A stretch of DNA of 64,000 bases from Sideroxydans sp. (GTDB taxonomy: Bacteria; Pseudomonadota; Gammaproteobacteria; Burkholderiales; Gallionellaceae). Location: contig VMTA01000047.1 in the NCBI GenBank assembly GCA_013791855.1, forward strand, positions 1 through 64,000, written 5' to 3'. Below the pieces are notes generated by a model. That model was not told where the DNA came from. It searched no databases and saw nothing but the letters and a program-made list of their open reading frames with translations. Within the stretch, counting starts at the first letter, position 1, and every line of letters begins with the position of its first letter. Made by a program: the position numbers and the translations under genes. This document shows positions 46,539 through 55,825 of this stretch, piece after piece.

Positions 46539-47254
46539 TGAACAAGGCAAAAGCGATCAGCGCAAGGCTGCATGCCCTCGCCTCCCCCGACACTGCGAAC
46601 ATCCTGCAGCGCTTCTTCAAGACCGGGCCGGGACAGTATGGCGAGGGGGATTTGTTCCTCGGCATCAAGATACCGCCCTTGCGCGCACTGGCTAAACAGC
46701 ATCGTGATGCAGACCTCGCCACCATCGCAGCATTGCTGAGTTCGAAATATCACGAGGAACGCTTGTTCGCCTTGTTGCTATTGATGCAGTTCTACGCAAC
46801 GGCGGATGAGGCCTGCAAGCAGGCCGCCTATGACCTCTATCTCGGCAGCACGCAGCACATCAACAACTGGGACTTGGTGGATATCTCGGCACCGCATATC
46901 GTCGGCAAGCATCTGGAAGACCGTCCGCGCAAGGTACTGCAGCGTATGGCCAAGTCGGAATCGCTGTGGGAACGGCGCATCGCCATGGTCGCCACCCTGC
47001 ATTTCATACGCGGGAAAGACTTCACAGACACGCTGCACATAGCCGGGATGCTGCTGGATGACCGACATGATCTGATGCACAAGGCCGTGGGCTGGATGCT
47101 GCGCGAAGTGGGGAAACGCGACCAAAAGATCCTCGAAACATTCCTGCAGCGCCATTACCCGCGACTGCCCCGTACGTCCCTGCGCTATGCGATCGAACGC
47201 TTCGATCCAGCGCTACGCGAACAATATCTAAAAAGAACGTTCTCTATTGCTTGA
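46538..47254 (+). CDS. DNA alkylation repair enzyme, AlkD family
   Basis: A 238-residue all-helical HEAT-like repeat protein of the AlkD family, which removes alkylated bases. Motifs include YGEGDLFLGIKIPPLRALAK and INNWDLVDISAPHIVGKHL, then LWERRIAMVATLHFIRGKDF, where the catalytic-surface Trp/Asp/Arg residues of AlkD lie. Start and stop overlap neatly with the methyltransferase gene. Confidence 0.93.
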   Translation: MNKAKAISARLHALASPDTANILQRFFKTGPGQYGEGDLFLGIKIPPLRALAKQHRDADLATIAALLSSKYHEERLFALLLLMQFYATADEACKQAAYDLYLGSTQHINNWDLVDISAPHIVGKHLEDRPRKVLQRMAKSESLWERRIAMVATLHFIRGKDFTDTLHIAGMLLDDRHDLMHKAVGWMLREVGKRDQKILETFLQRHYPRLPRTSLRYAIERFDPALREQYLKRTFSIA

Positions 47255-47308
47255 TTCCAACCTGCTGTTTCTATAAAGTTCGCCAATCTTAAACGCCCGC
47301 AAGCCAGC

Positions 47309-48082
47309 ATGTCACGGTTCAGCGTCCTTCAGTTCAATATGCAATTCGGCCAGGTCTGGGATGACGCCTATCCGGATCACGCCCCGATTGACCTTGAACA
47401 GACCATTGCCGAGATCAAGCGTCAGAATGCGGACATCGTGCTGCTGCAGGAAGTGGAGCACGCCGAGTCCGGCGGCAAGCAGATCGACCCGCCGCCCAAC
47501 TACACGCGACTGAAAGCGGCGCTCTCAGATTACGACAGTTACTTCAGCTACCCCAAGCCGGACGTACGCGAACTGCCTTTCGGCATCGGCCTCGCCATCT
47601 TCTCGCGTAGCAAATTGTTCGACACAACCAGACTCGACCTGCCCTCGCCGCCTATCGAATTCAACTTCAACGGCGAAACCAAAACGCCGACCGACCGCCT
47701 GCTGATTGGCGCCAAAACCAAGATCGGCGGCAAGACCGTACAACTGTTCAACACCCACCTGCTGGCGTTCTTCATGCTCAAGTCCTCCAGCACAAATCAT
47801 CCCGAGCAACGCCAGATAGTAGTCGATCAGTTGCGGCAATCCGATCTGCCGGCGCTGCTAGGCGGGGATTTCAACGTCAGCGGCCATGAGACGCTGGTGG
47901 CGCAATTCGAGGAAGCGGGATTCTCTACTGCCCAGATCAGCGAGATCACCTGGCGGCGCATGCCGCTGGTGCTGGACCATGTCTTCTTCAATGAGCAGCT
48001 GCGTTGCGTGAACCAGCAAGTCATCCCGACACCGAGTTCCGATCACCACCTGTTGCGGGTGGAACTGGAACTGAAAGACTGA
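47309..48082 (+). CDS. Endonuclease/exonuclease/phosphatase family protein
   Basis: A 257-residue protein of the EEP superfamily: FSVLQFNMQFGQVWDD, NADIVLLQEVEHAE (catalytic Glu), LFNTHLLAFF, LLGGDFNVSG (Asp, Asn) and LDHVFFN plus a terminal SDHHLLRVEL (Asp-His). It may act on phosphodiesters of nucleic acid, lipid or sugar. The reading frame ends at the left edge of the MITE-like repeat. Confidence 0.88.
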   Translation: MSRFSVLQFNMQFGQVWDDAYPDHAPIDLEQTIAEIKRQNADIVLLQEVEHAESGGKQIDPPPNYTRLKAALSDYDSYFSYPKPDVRELPFGIGLAIFSRSKLFDTTRLDLPSPPIEFNFNGETKTPTDRLLIGAKTKIGGKTVQLFNTHLLAFFMLKSSSTNHPEQRQIVVDQLRQSDLPALLGGDFNVSGHETLVAQFEEAGFSTAQISEITWRRMPLVLDHVFFNEQLRCVNQQVIPTPSSDHHLLRVELELKD

Positions 48083-48231
48083 TTCAGGGCACCTCTAAAA
48101 ATTCAAAATTCTAAGCAAGACAAGGCGCGAGTAAAAAATCGCGACGCCGCATATGTCTTATATGCAAGGAACGATTTTTTGTGAGCAACGCAGTATCGCG
48201 ACGAAGTTTGAATTTTTAGAGGTGCCCTTCA
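48083..48231. repeat. MITE-like palindromic insertion with 4-bp direct repeats
   Basis: Perfect 21-bp terminal inverted repeats (GGGCACCTCTAAAAATT... at 48087 and its complement ending 48227) bound a 141-bp element. It is flanked on both sides by TTCA (48083-48086 and 48228-48231), as expected for a target-site duplication. The interior contains a second set of inverted arms (AAAAAATCG with CGATTTTTT and GCATAT with ATATGC), so the whole unit can fold into one long hairpin. There is no coding frame. It fills the gap between the nuclease-family gene and arfB completely, and the right TTCA contributes the arfB stop codon. Confidence 0.85.
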
Positions 48232-48642
48232 GTCGTTGACCTTGCCGCGCAAAGCCTTCACCCGGCCACGCAACACCTTACCTTCCACACGTTTCTTCTT
48301 GGCCGACCGCGACGGCTTGGTCGCGATACGCGGCTTGGGCCGCTCGGCCGCCGATTGCAGCAAAGCCTTGAGTCGACGCAGTGCCTCGTTGCGGTTCTGT
48401 TCCTGATTGCGGAATTCCTGCGCCTTGATGACGACCACGCCGTCCTTGGTGATGCGCTGATCGTTGACCTGCAGCAAACGCTCTTTCATCTCCTGCGGCA
48501 ATGAAGAGGCACGGATATCGAAACGCAGATGCATTGCGCTCGATACCTTGTTCACATTCTGTCCGCCCGCGCCCTGCGCGCGCACGGCAGTCAATTCGAT
48601 CTCGCACTCCGGAATGATGACGTTGTGCGAGATATACAGCAT
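48229..48642 (-). CDS. arfB: Alternative ribosome-rescue factor ArfB
   Basis: A 137-residue peptidyl-tRNA hydrolase domain protein. The catalytic GGQ motif is in RAQGAGGQNVNKVSSAMHLR. The basic C-terminal tail (KKKRVEGKVLRGRVKALRGK) would enter the empty mRNA channel of stalled ribosomes. It starts 3 bp after the S4-domain gene. The stop codon is made of bases that belong to the direct repeat flanking the MITE-like element, so the insertion may have changed its last residue. Confidence 0.95.
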   Translation of the reverse strand: MLYISHNVIIPECEIELTAVRAQGAGGQNVNKVSSAMHLRFDIRASSLPQEMKERLLQVNDQRITKDGVVVIKAQEFRNQEQNRNEALRRLKALLQSAAERPKPRIATKPSRSAKKKRVEGKVLRGRVKALRGKVND

Positions 48643-48645
48643 GAC

Positions 48646-48864
48646 TCAGGCAACCACTCGTATTCGCACGCCGGTCAGCGCCACCACTTGCCCTGCACGG
48701 ATCTTGGCGGTTTTGCGCGATTCCACCTGACCATCGACGGAAACGGCCCCGTCTGCCACCAATGCTTTGGCTGCCCCGCCACTGTCGCTTACGCCGGTCA
48801 GCTTGAGCAGATCGTTCAGCGCGATGAATTCGCCGCGCAGCTGGAATTCGATTTGTTGCATCAA
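48646..48864 (-). CDS. S4-domain RNA-binding protein (YbcJ-like)
   Basis: A 72-residue stand-alone S4 RNA-binding domain ([44 protein letters not shown]). It belongs to the YbcJ/RQC-like class of small ribosome-associated proteins. The ATG overlaps the prfC stop by 4 bp and the stop is 3 bp before arfB, so it is embedded in a translation-rescue operon. Confidence 0.92.
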   Translation of the reverse strand: MMQQIEFQLRGEFIALNDLLKLTGVSDSGGAAKALVADGAVSVDGQVESRKTAKIRAGQVVALTGVRIRVVA

Positions 48865-50501
48865 AGTTTCACCGCGTGCTCGCGCGTCGTATGGAACACG
48901 ACTTTCGGCCAGCGTTCCTGGGTCAGTTTCAGGTTGACGTTGTTCGGTGCCAGATAGGCCAGATTGCCCGCCGCGTCGACCGCGAGGTTGTGCGACAGCG
49001 CTTTCTGGAAATCGGCGAACACTTTGGCATCGTCACAGGTCACCCAACGCGCGGTACTGACGCTGGCGCCTTCGAACATCGCATCCACGCCGTATTCACC
49101 ATGCAAACGACTGGCCACCACATCGAACTGCAGCACACCGACCGCACCAAGGATCAGGTCGCCGCCGTCCACCGGCTTGAACACCTGCACCGCGCCCTCC
49201 TCGCCGAGCTGCTGCAAGCCCTTGTGCAGCTGCTTGATCTTGATCGGGTTGCGGATGCGCACCGACTGGAAATGGTCCGGCGCGAAATACGGGATGCCGG
49301 TGAACTGCAACAGCTCGCCTTCAGAGAAACTGTCGCCGATCTGCATGTTGCCATGGTTGGGCAGGCCGATGATGTCGCCCGCATAGGCTTCTTCCACCTG
49401 CTCGCGGCTGGAGGCCATGAAGGTCACCACGCTGGACACCTTGATCTCGCGGTTCAGACGCAGGTGTTTGATCTTCATGCCGCGTTCGAAATGGCCGGAG
49501 CACACGCGCAGGAAGGCGATGCGGTCGCGGTGGTTGGCGTCCATGTTGGCCTGGATCTTGAACACGAAACCGGAGAATTTCGGTTCGATCGGGTTCACGC
49601 TACGTACCGAGGCATCGCGCTCGCGCGGCGCGGGCGCCCATTCCAGCAGGGCGTTCAAAATCTCGCGCACGCCGAAGTTGTTGATGGCGGAACCGAAGAA
49701 CACCGGTGTCTGTTTTCCATCCAGGAAACGTTGCAGGTCGAAGGGGTGCGATGCGCCGTGCACCAGCTCCACTTCCATCTTCAATTGCTCTATCTCCATC
49801 GGAAAACGTTCGGCCAGTATCGGATTGTCGATGCCCTTGATGACTTCCACCTCGCCGTCGGCGCGCTCCTCGCCCGGCGTGAACAGCAGGATCTCGTCCT
49901 TCATCAGGTGATACACGCCACGGAAGGTCTTGCCCATGCCCAACGGCCAGGTTACAGGCGCGCACTGGATCTTCAACACCGACTCGACCTCGTCCAGCAG
50001 CTCCAGCGGATCGCGTACCTCGCGGTCCATCTTGTTCATGAAGGTGACGATGGGCGTGTCGCGCATGCGGCACACGTCCAAAAGCTTGATGGTCTGAGTC
50101 TCCACACCCTTGGCTGCGTCGATCACCATCAAAGCCGAGTCGACGGCAGTGAGCACACGGTATGTGTCTTCGGAGAAATCCTGGTGGCCCGGCGTGTCCA
50201 GCAGGTTCACCACATGGTCGCGATACTCGAACTGCATCACCGAAGAGGCGACCGAGATGCCGCGCTGTTTCTCGATCTCAAGGAAGTCCGAGGTGGCATG
50301 GCGCCCGCTCTTGCGCGCCTTCACCGCGCCCGCCAACTGGATCGCACCGGAGAACATCAGCAGCTTCTCGGTCAGCGTGGTCTTACCCGCATCCGGGTGG
50401 GAGATGATACCGAAGGTGCGGCGGCGAGAAACTTCGCGCGTGATCGGATCGCGCGATGCAGCAGCGGATTCTTTCGAAGTGGGTTGGAGTTCTGCGGACA
50501 T
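48861..50501 (-). CDS. prfC: Peptide chain release factor 3
   Basis: A 546-residue GTPase that recycles RF1/RF2 after termination. G1 is [13 protein letters not shown], the switch [13 protein letters not shown]3 [15 protein letters not shown]4 NKMDRE. Domain II/III follow with the RF3-type C-terminus. The start [13 protein letters not shown] at 50501 is chosen; an upstream extension of 48 codons has no support. First gene of prfC-S4-arfB. Divergent from the kinase gene. Confidence 0.96.
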   Translation of the reverse strand: MSAELQPTSKESAAASRDPITREVSRRRTFGIISHPDAGKTTLTEKLLMFSGAIQLAGAVKARKSGRHATSDFLEIEKQRGISVASSVMQFEYRDHVVNLLDTPGHQDFSEDTYRVLTAVDSALMVIDAAKGVETQTIKLLDVCRMRDTPIVTFMNKMDREVRDPLELLDEVESVLKIQCAPVTWPLGMGKTFRGVYHLMKDEILLFTPGEERADGEVEVIKGIDNPILAERFPMEIEQLKMEVELVHGASHPFDLQRFLDGKQTPVFFGSAINNFGVREILNALLEWAPAPRERDASVRSVNPIEPKFSGFVFKIQANMDANHRDRIAFLRVCSGHFERGMKIKHLRLNREIKVSSVVTFMASSREQVEEAYAGDIIGLPNHGNMQIGDSFSEGELLQFTGIPYFAPDHFQSVRIRNPIKIKQLHKGLQQLGEEGAVQVFKPVDGGDLILGAVGVLQFDVVASRLHGEYGVDAMFEGASVSTARWVTCDDAKVFADFQKALSHNLAVDAAGNLAYLAPNNVNLKLTQERWPKVVFHTTREHAVKL

Positions 50502-50675
50502 GATGCTGACCTGTAAAAAAGGCCGCAAGTCTAAAGGCTTAGTGCTGCAATGTCTAACCAGAAAGCGCTTTATACCTTGCCTGCCCATCGCCATGTCCGA
50601 GCTATGCACGCAGCCTGCCGTAGTAGAATCACACCTCAAAAACACGCCTCACCCGCATCTCACATAAACAAACGC

Positions 50676-52166
50676 ATGCCCACCACGGACAAACTAGGTA
50701 AATACGAATTACGCCGCGAACTCGGCAAGGGTGCGATGGGTATCGTCTATGAAGGTTTTGACCCCTTTATCCAGCGCACCGTCGCCGTCAAGACCATCCA
50801 GAAATCGCTGGTGGATGCTTCCGAGATGGAGGAAGCCTTCGCGCGTTTTCGCCGCGAGGCACAGGCTGCCGGCCGGCTTTCCCACCCCAAGATCATCTCC
50901 ATCTACGACTACGGCGAAGAAGGCGATCTGGCCTATATCGCCATGGAATATGTGGACGGTGACGAACTCAAAGACCATCTGGAAGCGGGCGAGACGCTAC
51001 CCGTCGCCGACAGTCTGCACATCATGCTGCAGGTGCTGGATGCGCTGGAGTATTCGCACCAGCGCGGTGTCATCCATCGTGACATCAAGCCGGCCAACAT
51101 CATGATCACCGCCGATGGCAGCATCAAGATCGCCGACTTCGGCATTGCCAAGATGGATTCCAGCCACCTTACCCAGGCGGGCATGGTGCTGGGCACCCCG
51201 ACTTATATGTCGCCCGAGCAGTTCATGGGCAAGGATGTGGACGGGCGCAGCGACCTCTACTCGGCAGGTGTCATGCTGTACCAGATGCTGACCGGGGAGC
51301 GTCCGTTCACCGGCAGCCCGATCACCATCATGAACAAGGTGATGCATCAATTACCGACGCCCCCTTCGCACTTCAATCCCAAAGTATCTCCGGAACTGGA
51401 CCTGGTGGTGATGCAAAGTCTGGCCAAGACGCCTGAAGAACGTTTCCAGAATGCCGGCGAATTCATGCGCGCGCTCAAGCGCACCATCACCCGCAATGCC
51501 CCGTCCCCCGCCCTTTCGGATACGACACTGGTCACCCCGGCAGCCAGTCTGGCTGACGAAGAAACCGGCGCGAACGATTTCGCTTCACGGCAGCGCGACA
51601 TCAAACTGTGGCGCGAGATCAGCGACAGCACACAACGCGCAAGCTTCGAGCAATACCTGAAAGAGTTCCCCAAGGGAGAGTTCATCGATCTGGCAAAACG
51701 CCGTCTGGCGAATATCGACAAGCTCGAACAGGAAGCCGCGCGAGAAAAGGAACAGAAACGTCTGGCATTGCTGGCGACAGCCGAACGCAAGAAACAACTG
51801 CAACTGGCACAACAGAAAGCGGAAGCCGCCCAACTGGCAAAAATGGAAGCGGCAGCCCGCGCCAGAGCCGCGGCAGAAGCCCAACAAAAAGAGGATCAGG
51901 CACGCAAAGCGCTGCTAGCGCAGCATCTTGCCAAGATCAAGGACATCGGCAAGATCGAGCGCCAGACTGCCGCCGAGAATCAGGCCAAGCTTGCCGCCGC
52001 GCAGGCACTCAGACAAAAACAACTTGCCGATCTCACAACCGACCGCGCAAAAGGTTTTGCGGAGATCATGAGCAGACGGACGGCCGAAGCGCAGGCAAAA
52101 GAAGATCTGGGCACAGAATCACCCCGCAGATTGCGCCGCCGCCCCCCGCGCGACGTCGGGAAGTAA
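50676..52166 (+). CDS. Hanks-type Ser/Thr protein kinase with C-terminal coiled coil
   Basis: A 496-residue kinase. Glycine loop ELGKGAMGIVYEG (residues 15-27), Lys39 in VAVKTI, catalytic HRDIKPANIM, DFGIAK and the activation segment GTPTYMSPEQF are all intact, so it should be active. After the kinase (to about 270) come a linker, a short unit WREISDSTQRASFEQYLKEF resembling repeats that accompany caspase-like and kinase proteins, and a long Ala/Gln/Lys-rich coiled coil. No membrane helix is visible, so it is probably cytosolic. It converges with an FHA-domain cyclase gene, a typical phosphothreonine-reading partner, with 3 bp between. Confidence 0.92.
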   Translation: MPTTDKLGKYELRRELGKGAMGIVYEGFDPFIQRTVAVKTIQKSLVDASEMEEAFARFRREAQAAGRLSHPKIISIYDYGEEGDLAYIAMEYVDGDELKDHLEAGETLPVADSLHIMLQVLDALEYSHQRGVIHRDIKPANIMITADGSIKIADFGIAKMDSSHLTQAGMVLGTPTYMSPEQFMGKDVDGRSDLYSAGVMLYQMLTGERPFTGSPITIMNKVMHQLPTPPSHFNPKVSPELDLVVMQSLAKTPEERFQNAGEFMRALKRTITRNAPSPALSDTTLVTPAASLADEETGANDFASRQRDIKLWREISDSTQRASFEQYLKEFPKGEFIDLAKRRLANIDKLEQEAAREKEQKRLALLATAERKKQLQLAQQKAEAAQLAKMEAAARARAAAEAQQKEDQARKALLAQHLAKIKDIGKIERQTAAENQAKLAAAQALRQKQLADLTTDRAKGFAEIMSRRTAEAQAKEDLGTESPRRLRRRPPRDVGK

Positions 52167-52169
52167 GGA

Positions 52170-53087
52170 TCAGCAACCTTCGCAGGAAAAAGTGATCGCG
52201 CCCGCCGCATCCTTGCCGAACGAATGCCCCAGACAGATCGTGCCACGCCCGCGCAACACGATCTCCTCGCGCCGCAACTGCAACTCGCCCTCCCCGGCGA
52301 AGGTGATGTAACTGCCGTTCGAGCTTTGATCGATGTAGACGAACTTGTCGCGCCGCAATTCGATGGTGGCATGCAGGCGCGAAGCGCGCTTGTCCTCCAC
52401 CACAAAGCCCGCCTGCGCATCGCGCCCCAGCACCAGCTTGCTGTGCGCCGCATCCACCACCGCCTCGCGCCCGTGGTGCTGCAAACGCAATACGCCGGAA
52501 GAGGCTACGGGCGCGTGTGTACGCCCCACCATCAGCGTCGCATCGTCACCCTCCTGCCACAGCACTTCGACCACCTTGATATTGGAAGCCTTGCCCTTGA
52601 TCGGCAGCAGATCGAGACTGCGCGTGGAGGTGCGCAGCAAAGGCGGCAGCGCCTGCACCGTGGAAGCGTCGGAAAGTATCTGTCCCGCATTGGCCAACTC
52701 GGTCAATCTCGCCGCCACATTGACGGTGTCGCCGAACACGTCCGAGTCGCCGTCCTGCATCAGCACCGGGCCGTGATACAGACCGATGCGGATCGCCAGC
52801 CGCACCGCGTCATCCAGCGGCACCATCGCTTCCACATCGGCCTGCATCGCGCACGCGGCCTGCACCCCGCTCAGTTCGGAAGGGAATACAGCCATGATCT
52901 CGTCGCCGATGGTCTTCACCACCCGCCCCTTGAACATCTCCGTCACGCGCCTCAACAATTCGATGCACTGGTTGATGGCGGCAAAAGCGCGCGCGTCGCC
53001 GAGCACCTCGTACAAGCGCGTGCTGCCGCTGACATCGGCGAACAACACCACTTTGTCATGCGTCGTCTGCTGTACTTTTTTGTCCAT
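52170..53087 (-). CDS. Class III nucleotide cyclase with C-terminal FHA domain
   Basis: About 305 residues. The cyclase domain (about 8-190) has the two metal Asp residues, Asp18 in FADVSGSTR and Asp62 in KTIGDEIMAVF, and the Asn/Arg pair in GDTVNVAARL, so it should be catalytically competent; base preference for ATP or GTP is not certain. The FHA domain (about 213-305) has the LVLGRDAQAGFVVEDKRASRLHA fold and QSSNGSYITF. The start at 53087 leaves a short leader after the -10 box; an ATG pair at 53108-53111 is the alternative. It sits between the kinase and zorA on the opposite strand. Confidence 0.9.
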   Translation of the reverse strand: MDKKVQQTTHDKVVLFADVSGSTRLYEVLGDARAFAAINQCIELLRRVTEMFKGRVVKTIGDEIMAVFPSELSGVQAACAMQADVEAMVPLDDAVRLAIRIGLYHGPVLMQDGDSDVFGDTVNVAARLTELANAGQILSDASTVQALPPLLRTSTRSLDLLPIKGKASNIKVVEVLWQEGDDATLMVGRTHAPVASSGVLRLQHHGREAVVDAAHSKLVLGRDAQAGFVVEDKRASRLHATIELRRDKFVYIDQSSNGSYITFAGEGELQLRREEIVLRGRGTICLGHSFGKDAAGAITFSCEGC

Positions 53088-53116
53088 ATTCGGCCCGGTC
53101 GTCTGCATCATGCGGT

Positions 53117-53125
53117 GTATTATAC
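53117..53125. promoter_or_regulatory. Palindromic -10 region shared by the cyclase and zorA
   Basis: The 9-mer GTATTATAC is its own complement, so it offers TATAAT on the - strand (for the cyclase, about 30 bp before its start) and TATTAT on the + strand (about 40 bp before zorA). An 8-bp palindrome TGACGTCA at 53145-53152 lies between this and the zorA ATG and could bind a regulator. No clear -35 boxes are seen. Confidence 0.4.
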
Positions 53126-53161
53126 AAGCCGCTTTTTTACCCTCTGACGTCATATTCGAAC

Positions 53162-55090
53162 ATGTTCACGATAGACCAGCTCCCACCCCACATCTATGTA
53201 TTCGCCGGCATTCTGGGCCTGCTCACGATCTCGTTCCTGCTGTTCTTCTTCCTGCCCTCGCTGATCGTTTCATGGCGCATCTCGCGCGTGGTCAAACAGT
53301 TGCGCGCGCTGGAAGGCAAACCGTCGAACGATATGCCGTCGATCTTCGCCAACACCGGCGTGCTGGAACATCTGTGGCAGGAATATGCCGACTCGCTGCA
53401 TCGCCAGTCCGATGCGCGCTGGCGCTCCACCGTACCGGCCAACCTGATGTTTCCGCACGAGACCATCATCGACACGCCGCTGCGCGCCGACTTCTTCAAG
53501 CACTTGCCCGGCCTGTTCACCGGCGTCGGCATCATCGGCACCTTCTACGGCCTGATCATGGGCTTGCAGGCCTTCCAGGTATCCGAGAATCCAGCCATCG
53601 TGCGCGAGAGTCTCAATCATCTGCTGCACGGCGTGTGGGAAGCCTTCCTCGTTTCCGCCATCGCCATCACGCTGGCGATGGTCATCACCTTCATCGAGAA
53701 AGTCGCCATCACGCGTCTGAACGGACAGGTCGAACAACTCACCCAGTTGCTCGACAACCTGTTCGAAGGCGGCGCCAGCGAGGAATATCTGGCACGTCTG
53801 GTCAAAGCCACCGAAGCCTCCTCCGGCCAGACTGCGTCCATGCTGCGCAACGAGATGCAGCAGATGATGGGCGAGATGTTCGAGAAGCAGATCGCTGCCA
53901 GTAACGCGCAATCCGAAGCGCTCAGCAAAAGTCTGGCGAGTACGCTGGAAGCCAGCCTGAAGCAGCCGCTGAGCGAGATCGCCAGTGCGCTCAAGGAAAC
54001 CCGCAATGACCAGCAGGACGCGGTGCACAAGATGCTTGCCGGTGTGTTGAGCCAGTTCAGCGACCAACTCAAGGACATGTTCGGCTCACAGGTCGGCGGC
54101 ATCAACAGCCTGCAACAGCAGACCATCGAATCGCTGCAGACCGCCACCCACACCCTGCAACAAATGGCGGCAGAGATGCAGAGCGCCAGCAAGCACGGCA
54201 ACGAGACGCTGGCCAACATGCTGGCCGAGACCATGGCAGGTGCCGAAGCGCGCCAGCGCACCATGAACGACAAGCTGGGCGAATTCATCGAACAGGTACG
54301 CTCGCTGATGGAACAATCGCAAGGCGACACCCGGCAGGGCCTGGAGCAGGCGCTGGACAATCTTTCCGACCGCATGGGCGTCATCATCGAAGAGTTGGGC
54401 ACACAGGTGCGCTCGGCCGGTTCCGCCAGCAAGCAGCAACAGGAAGCGCTCGCCGCCAGCAGCCAGGCGATGGTGGGCCAGTTCGGCGGACAAGTCAGCG
54501 CGCTGGTGGAGGGCGTCAACCTCGCCGTTGTGGAGATGAAGGCCGCCGTGCAAGCCATGCGCAGCACCACCGGCGAAGCGCTCACCAAGATGAACAACGG
54601 TGCGGACACGCTGTATCTCGCTTCCAAGGATTTCGCCAAGGCGGGTGCGGGGGTGACTTCCACACTGGACAAGTCCGCGAGCCTAGCCGGGGAACTGACA
54701 CAGGCTGCCGGTGCCATCGGCTCGGCCACCAACAGTCTGAGCAGCGTGTTCGCCGATTACCAGAAGGCGCGCGACGCGATGACCGAGCTGGTCGGCTCCA
54801 TGCAACTCATCGTCGAACAGGCACGCCGCGATGCGGCCATGTCGCACGATGTGGTGTCACGCATCGAAGCTGCCACAGCGAAACTGGTCGAAGCGCAACA
54901 GCAAGCGGACGGTTATCTGGAAAAAGTCTCGGATGTCATCGGCCAGGCCCACGAATCGTTCAGCACCGGCATGACCAAGGCTGTCGGCGAAGCCAACCGC
55001 GACTTCCATCAGGCGCTGGCCGATTCGGTCAAGCTGCTGCGTGAAGGCATACTGGAACTGGAAGACACGCTCGGTTCGGTCTCCAACTAA
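53162..55090 (+). CDS. zorA: ZorA-like stator subunit (MotA/ExbB family with long tail)
   Basis: A 642-residue inner-membrane protein. Membrane helices lie at about 13-35, 115-142 (LPGLFTGVGIIGTFYGLIMGL) and 155-180 (FLVSAIAITLAMVITFIEKV), the MotA/TolQ/ExbB core. From about 190 to the end is one long helical, Ala/Gln/Ser-rich tail, the hallmark of ZorA of the Zorya phage-defence system, where the tail projects into the cytoplasm. There is no good Shine-Dalgarno before the ATG, but the N-terminus fits. The zorB gene starts 15 bp after. Composition matches the core genome, so the locus is not recently acquired. Confidence 0.88.
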   Translation: MFTIDQLPPHIYVFAGILGLLTISFLLFFFLPSLIVSWRISRVVKQLRALEGKPSNDMPSIFANTGVLEHLWQEYADSLHRQSDARWRSTVPANLMFPHETIIDTPLRADFFKHLPGLFTGVGIIGTFYGLIMGLQAFQVSENPAIVRESLNHLLHGVWEAFLVSAIAITLAMVITFIEKVAITRLNGQVEQLTQLLDNLFEGGASEEYLARLVKATEASSGQTASMLRNEMQQMMGEMFEKQIAASNAQSEALSKSLASTLEASLKQPLSEIASALKETRNDQQDAVHKMLAGVLSQFSDQLKDMFGSQVGGINSLQQQTIESLQTATHTLQQMAAEMQSASKHGNETLANMLAETMAGAEARQRTMNDKLGEFIEQVRSLMEQSQGDTRQGLEQALDNLSDRMGVIIEELGTQVRSAGSASKQQQEALAASSQAMVGQFGGQVSALVEGVNLAVVEMKAAVQAMRSTTGEALTKMNNGADTLYLASKDFAKAGAGVTSTLDKSASLAGELTQAAGAIGSATNSLSSVFADYQKARDAMTELVGSMQLIVEQARRDAAMSHDVVSRIEAATAKLVEAQQQADGYLEKVSDVIGQAHESFSTGMTKAVGEANRDFHQALADSVKLLREGILELEDTLGSVSN

Positions 55091-55105
55091 AACGGGAAAC
55101 AGAAC

Positions 55106-55825
55106 ATGCTGGGCAAGTACATTCCCGTTAAGCGGCGCAACAGAGACGAAGGCGAAAAACCCTTCTGGATCTCGTTCGCCGACCTGATGACTGCACTCAT
55201 GGTGATGTTCCTGCTGGTGATGAGCGTGGCGCTGCTCGCCATCACCAAGAACGTGAGCGAGGCCGAGAAGAAACAGGCCGACCGCGTGCACGAGATCGAC
55301 ACACTGTGGGAGCGCATCGAGCAGACCGCTCAGGGCCACCCCGGCATCACCGTCGACCGCAACCGCAACGTGATCGACTTCGGCGACCGCGCCCGTTTCG
55401 ACACCGGCAGTTCAAGACTGACCACCGAACAGGTGGAATATCTGAGCGCCTTCGTAAGCGACATGCTCACATTGGCACGCGACGATCTGGCGCAACGCTG
55501 GCTCAAGCGCGTGGTGGTGGAAGGTTTCGCCGACCAGCGCGGCGACTACCTGCTCAATCTGAACCTCAGCCTGCAACGCAGTGAACGCGTGCTATGCACC
55601 CTGCTCTCTCCCGCGTCCAACCAACAGAAGACACTTTCCCGCGACGAGATGGAGCAGGTGCGCGACCTGTTCCTGGTCGGCGGTTATTCGTTCAACTCCT
55701 CCAAGAAGTCGCTCGAAGAAAGCCGACGTATCGAACTGCGACTGGAGTTCTACGGCATCGACGAAGCGCACACCAGGACCGATGACATCCCGCGCAACGA
55801 CTTCGGGCAGTGCCGCATCAGATGA
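55106..55825 (+). CDS. zorB: ZorB-like stator partner (MotB-type with OmpA/peptidoglycan-binding domain)
   Basis: A 239-residue protein. A short basic N-terminus precedes FWISFADLMTALMVMFLLVMSV, whose Asp26 is the ion-carrying residue of MotB-type stators. After the single membrane helix comes a periplasmic OmpA-like domain (about 80-235) with VEGFADQRGDYLLNLNLSLQRSERV, the peptidoglycan-contact region. With ZorA it should form a proton- or sodium-driven motor anchored in the cell wall. Its stop overlaps the next ATG by 4 bp. Confidence 0.9.
   Translation: MLGKYIPVKRRNRDEGEKPFWISFADLMTALMVMFLLVMSVALLAITKNVSEAEKKQADRVHEIDTLWERIEQTAQGHPGITVDRNRNVIDFGDRARFDTGSSRLTTEQVEYLSAFVSDMLTLARDDLAQRWLKRVVVEGFADQRGDYLLNLNLSLQRSERVLCTLLSPASNQQKTLSRDEMEQVRDLFLVGGYSFNSSKKSLEESRRIELRLEFYGIDEAHTRTDDIPRNDFGQCRIR

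Noticed and set aside
48876-50516. 546-codon open frame on the + strand opposite prfC
   Set aside because: It is the antisense shadow of the clearly identified prfC gene, rich in His, Arg and Leu in a way typical of complementary frames, and has no family motif.
53162-55825. ZorAB-like pair as flagellar MotAB or TolQR/ExbBD
   Set aside because: The very long helical tail on the first protein, OmpA domain on the second and the coupled EH-signature gene fit Zorya; no flagellar or Tol/Ton genes adjoin.
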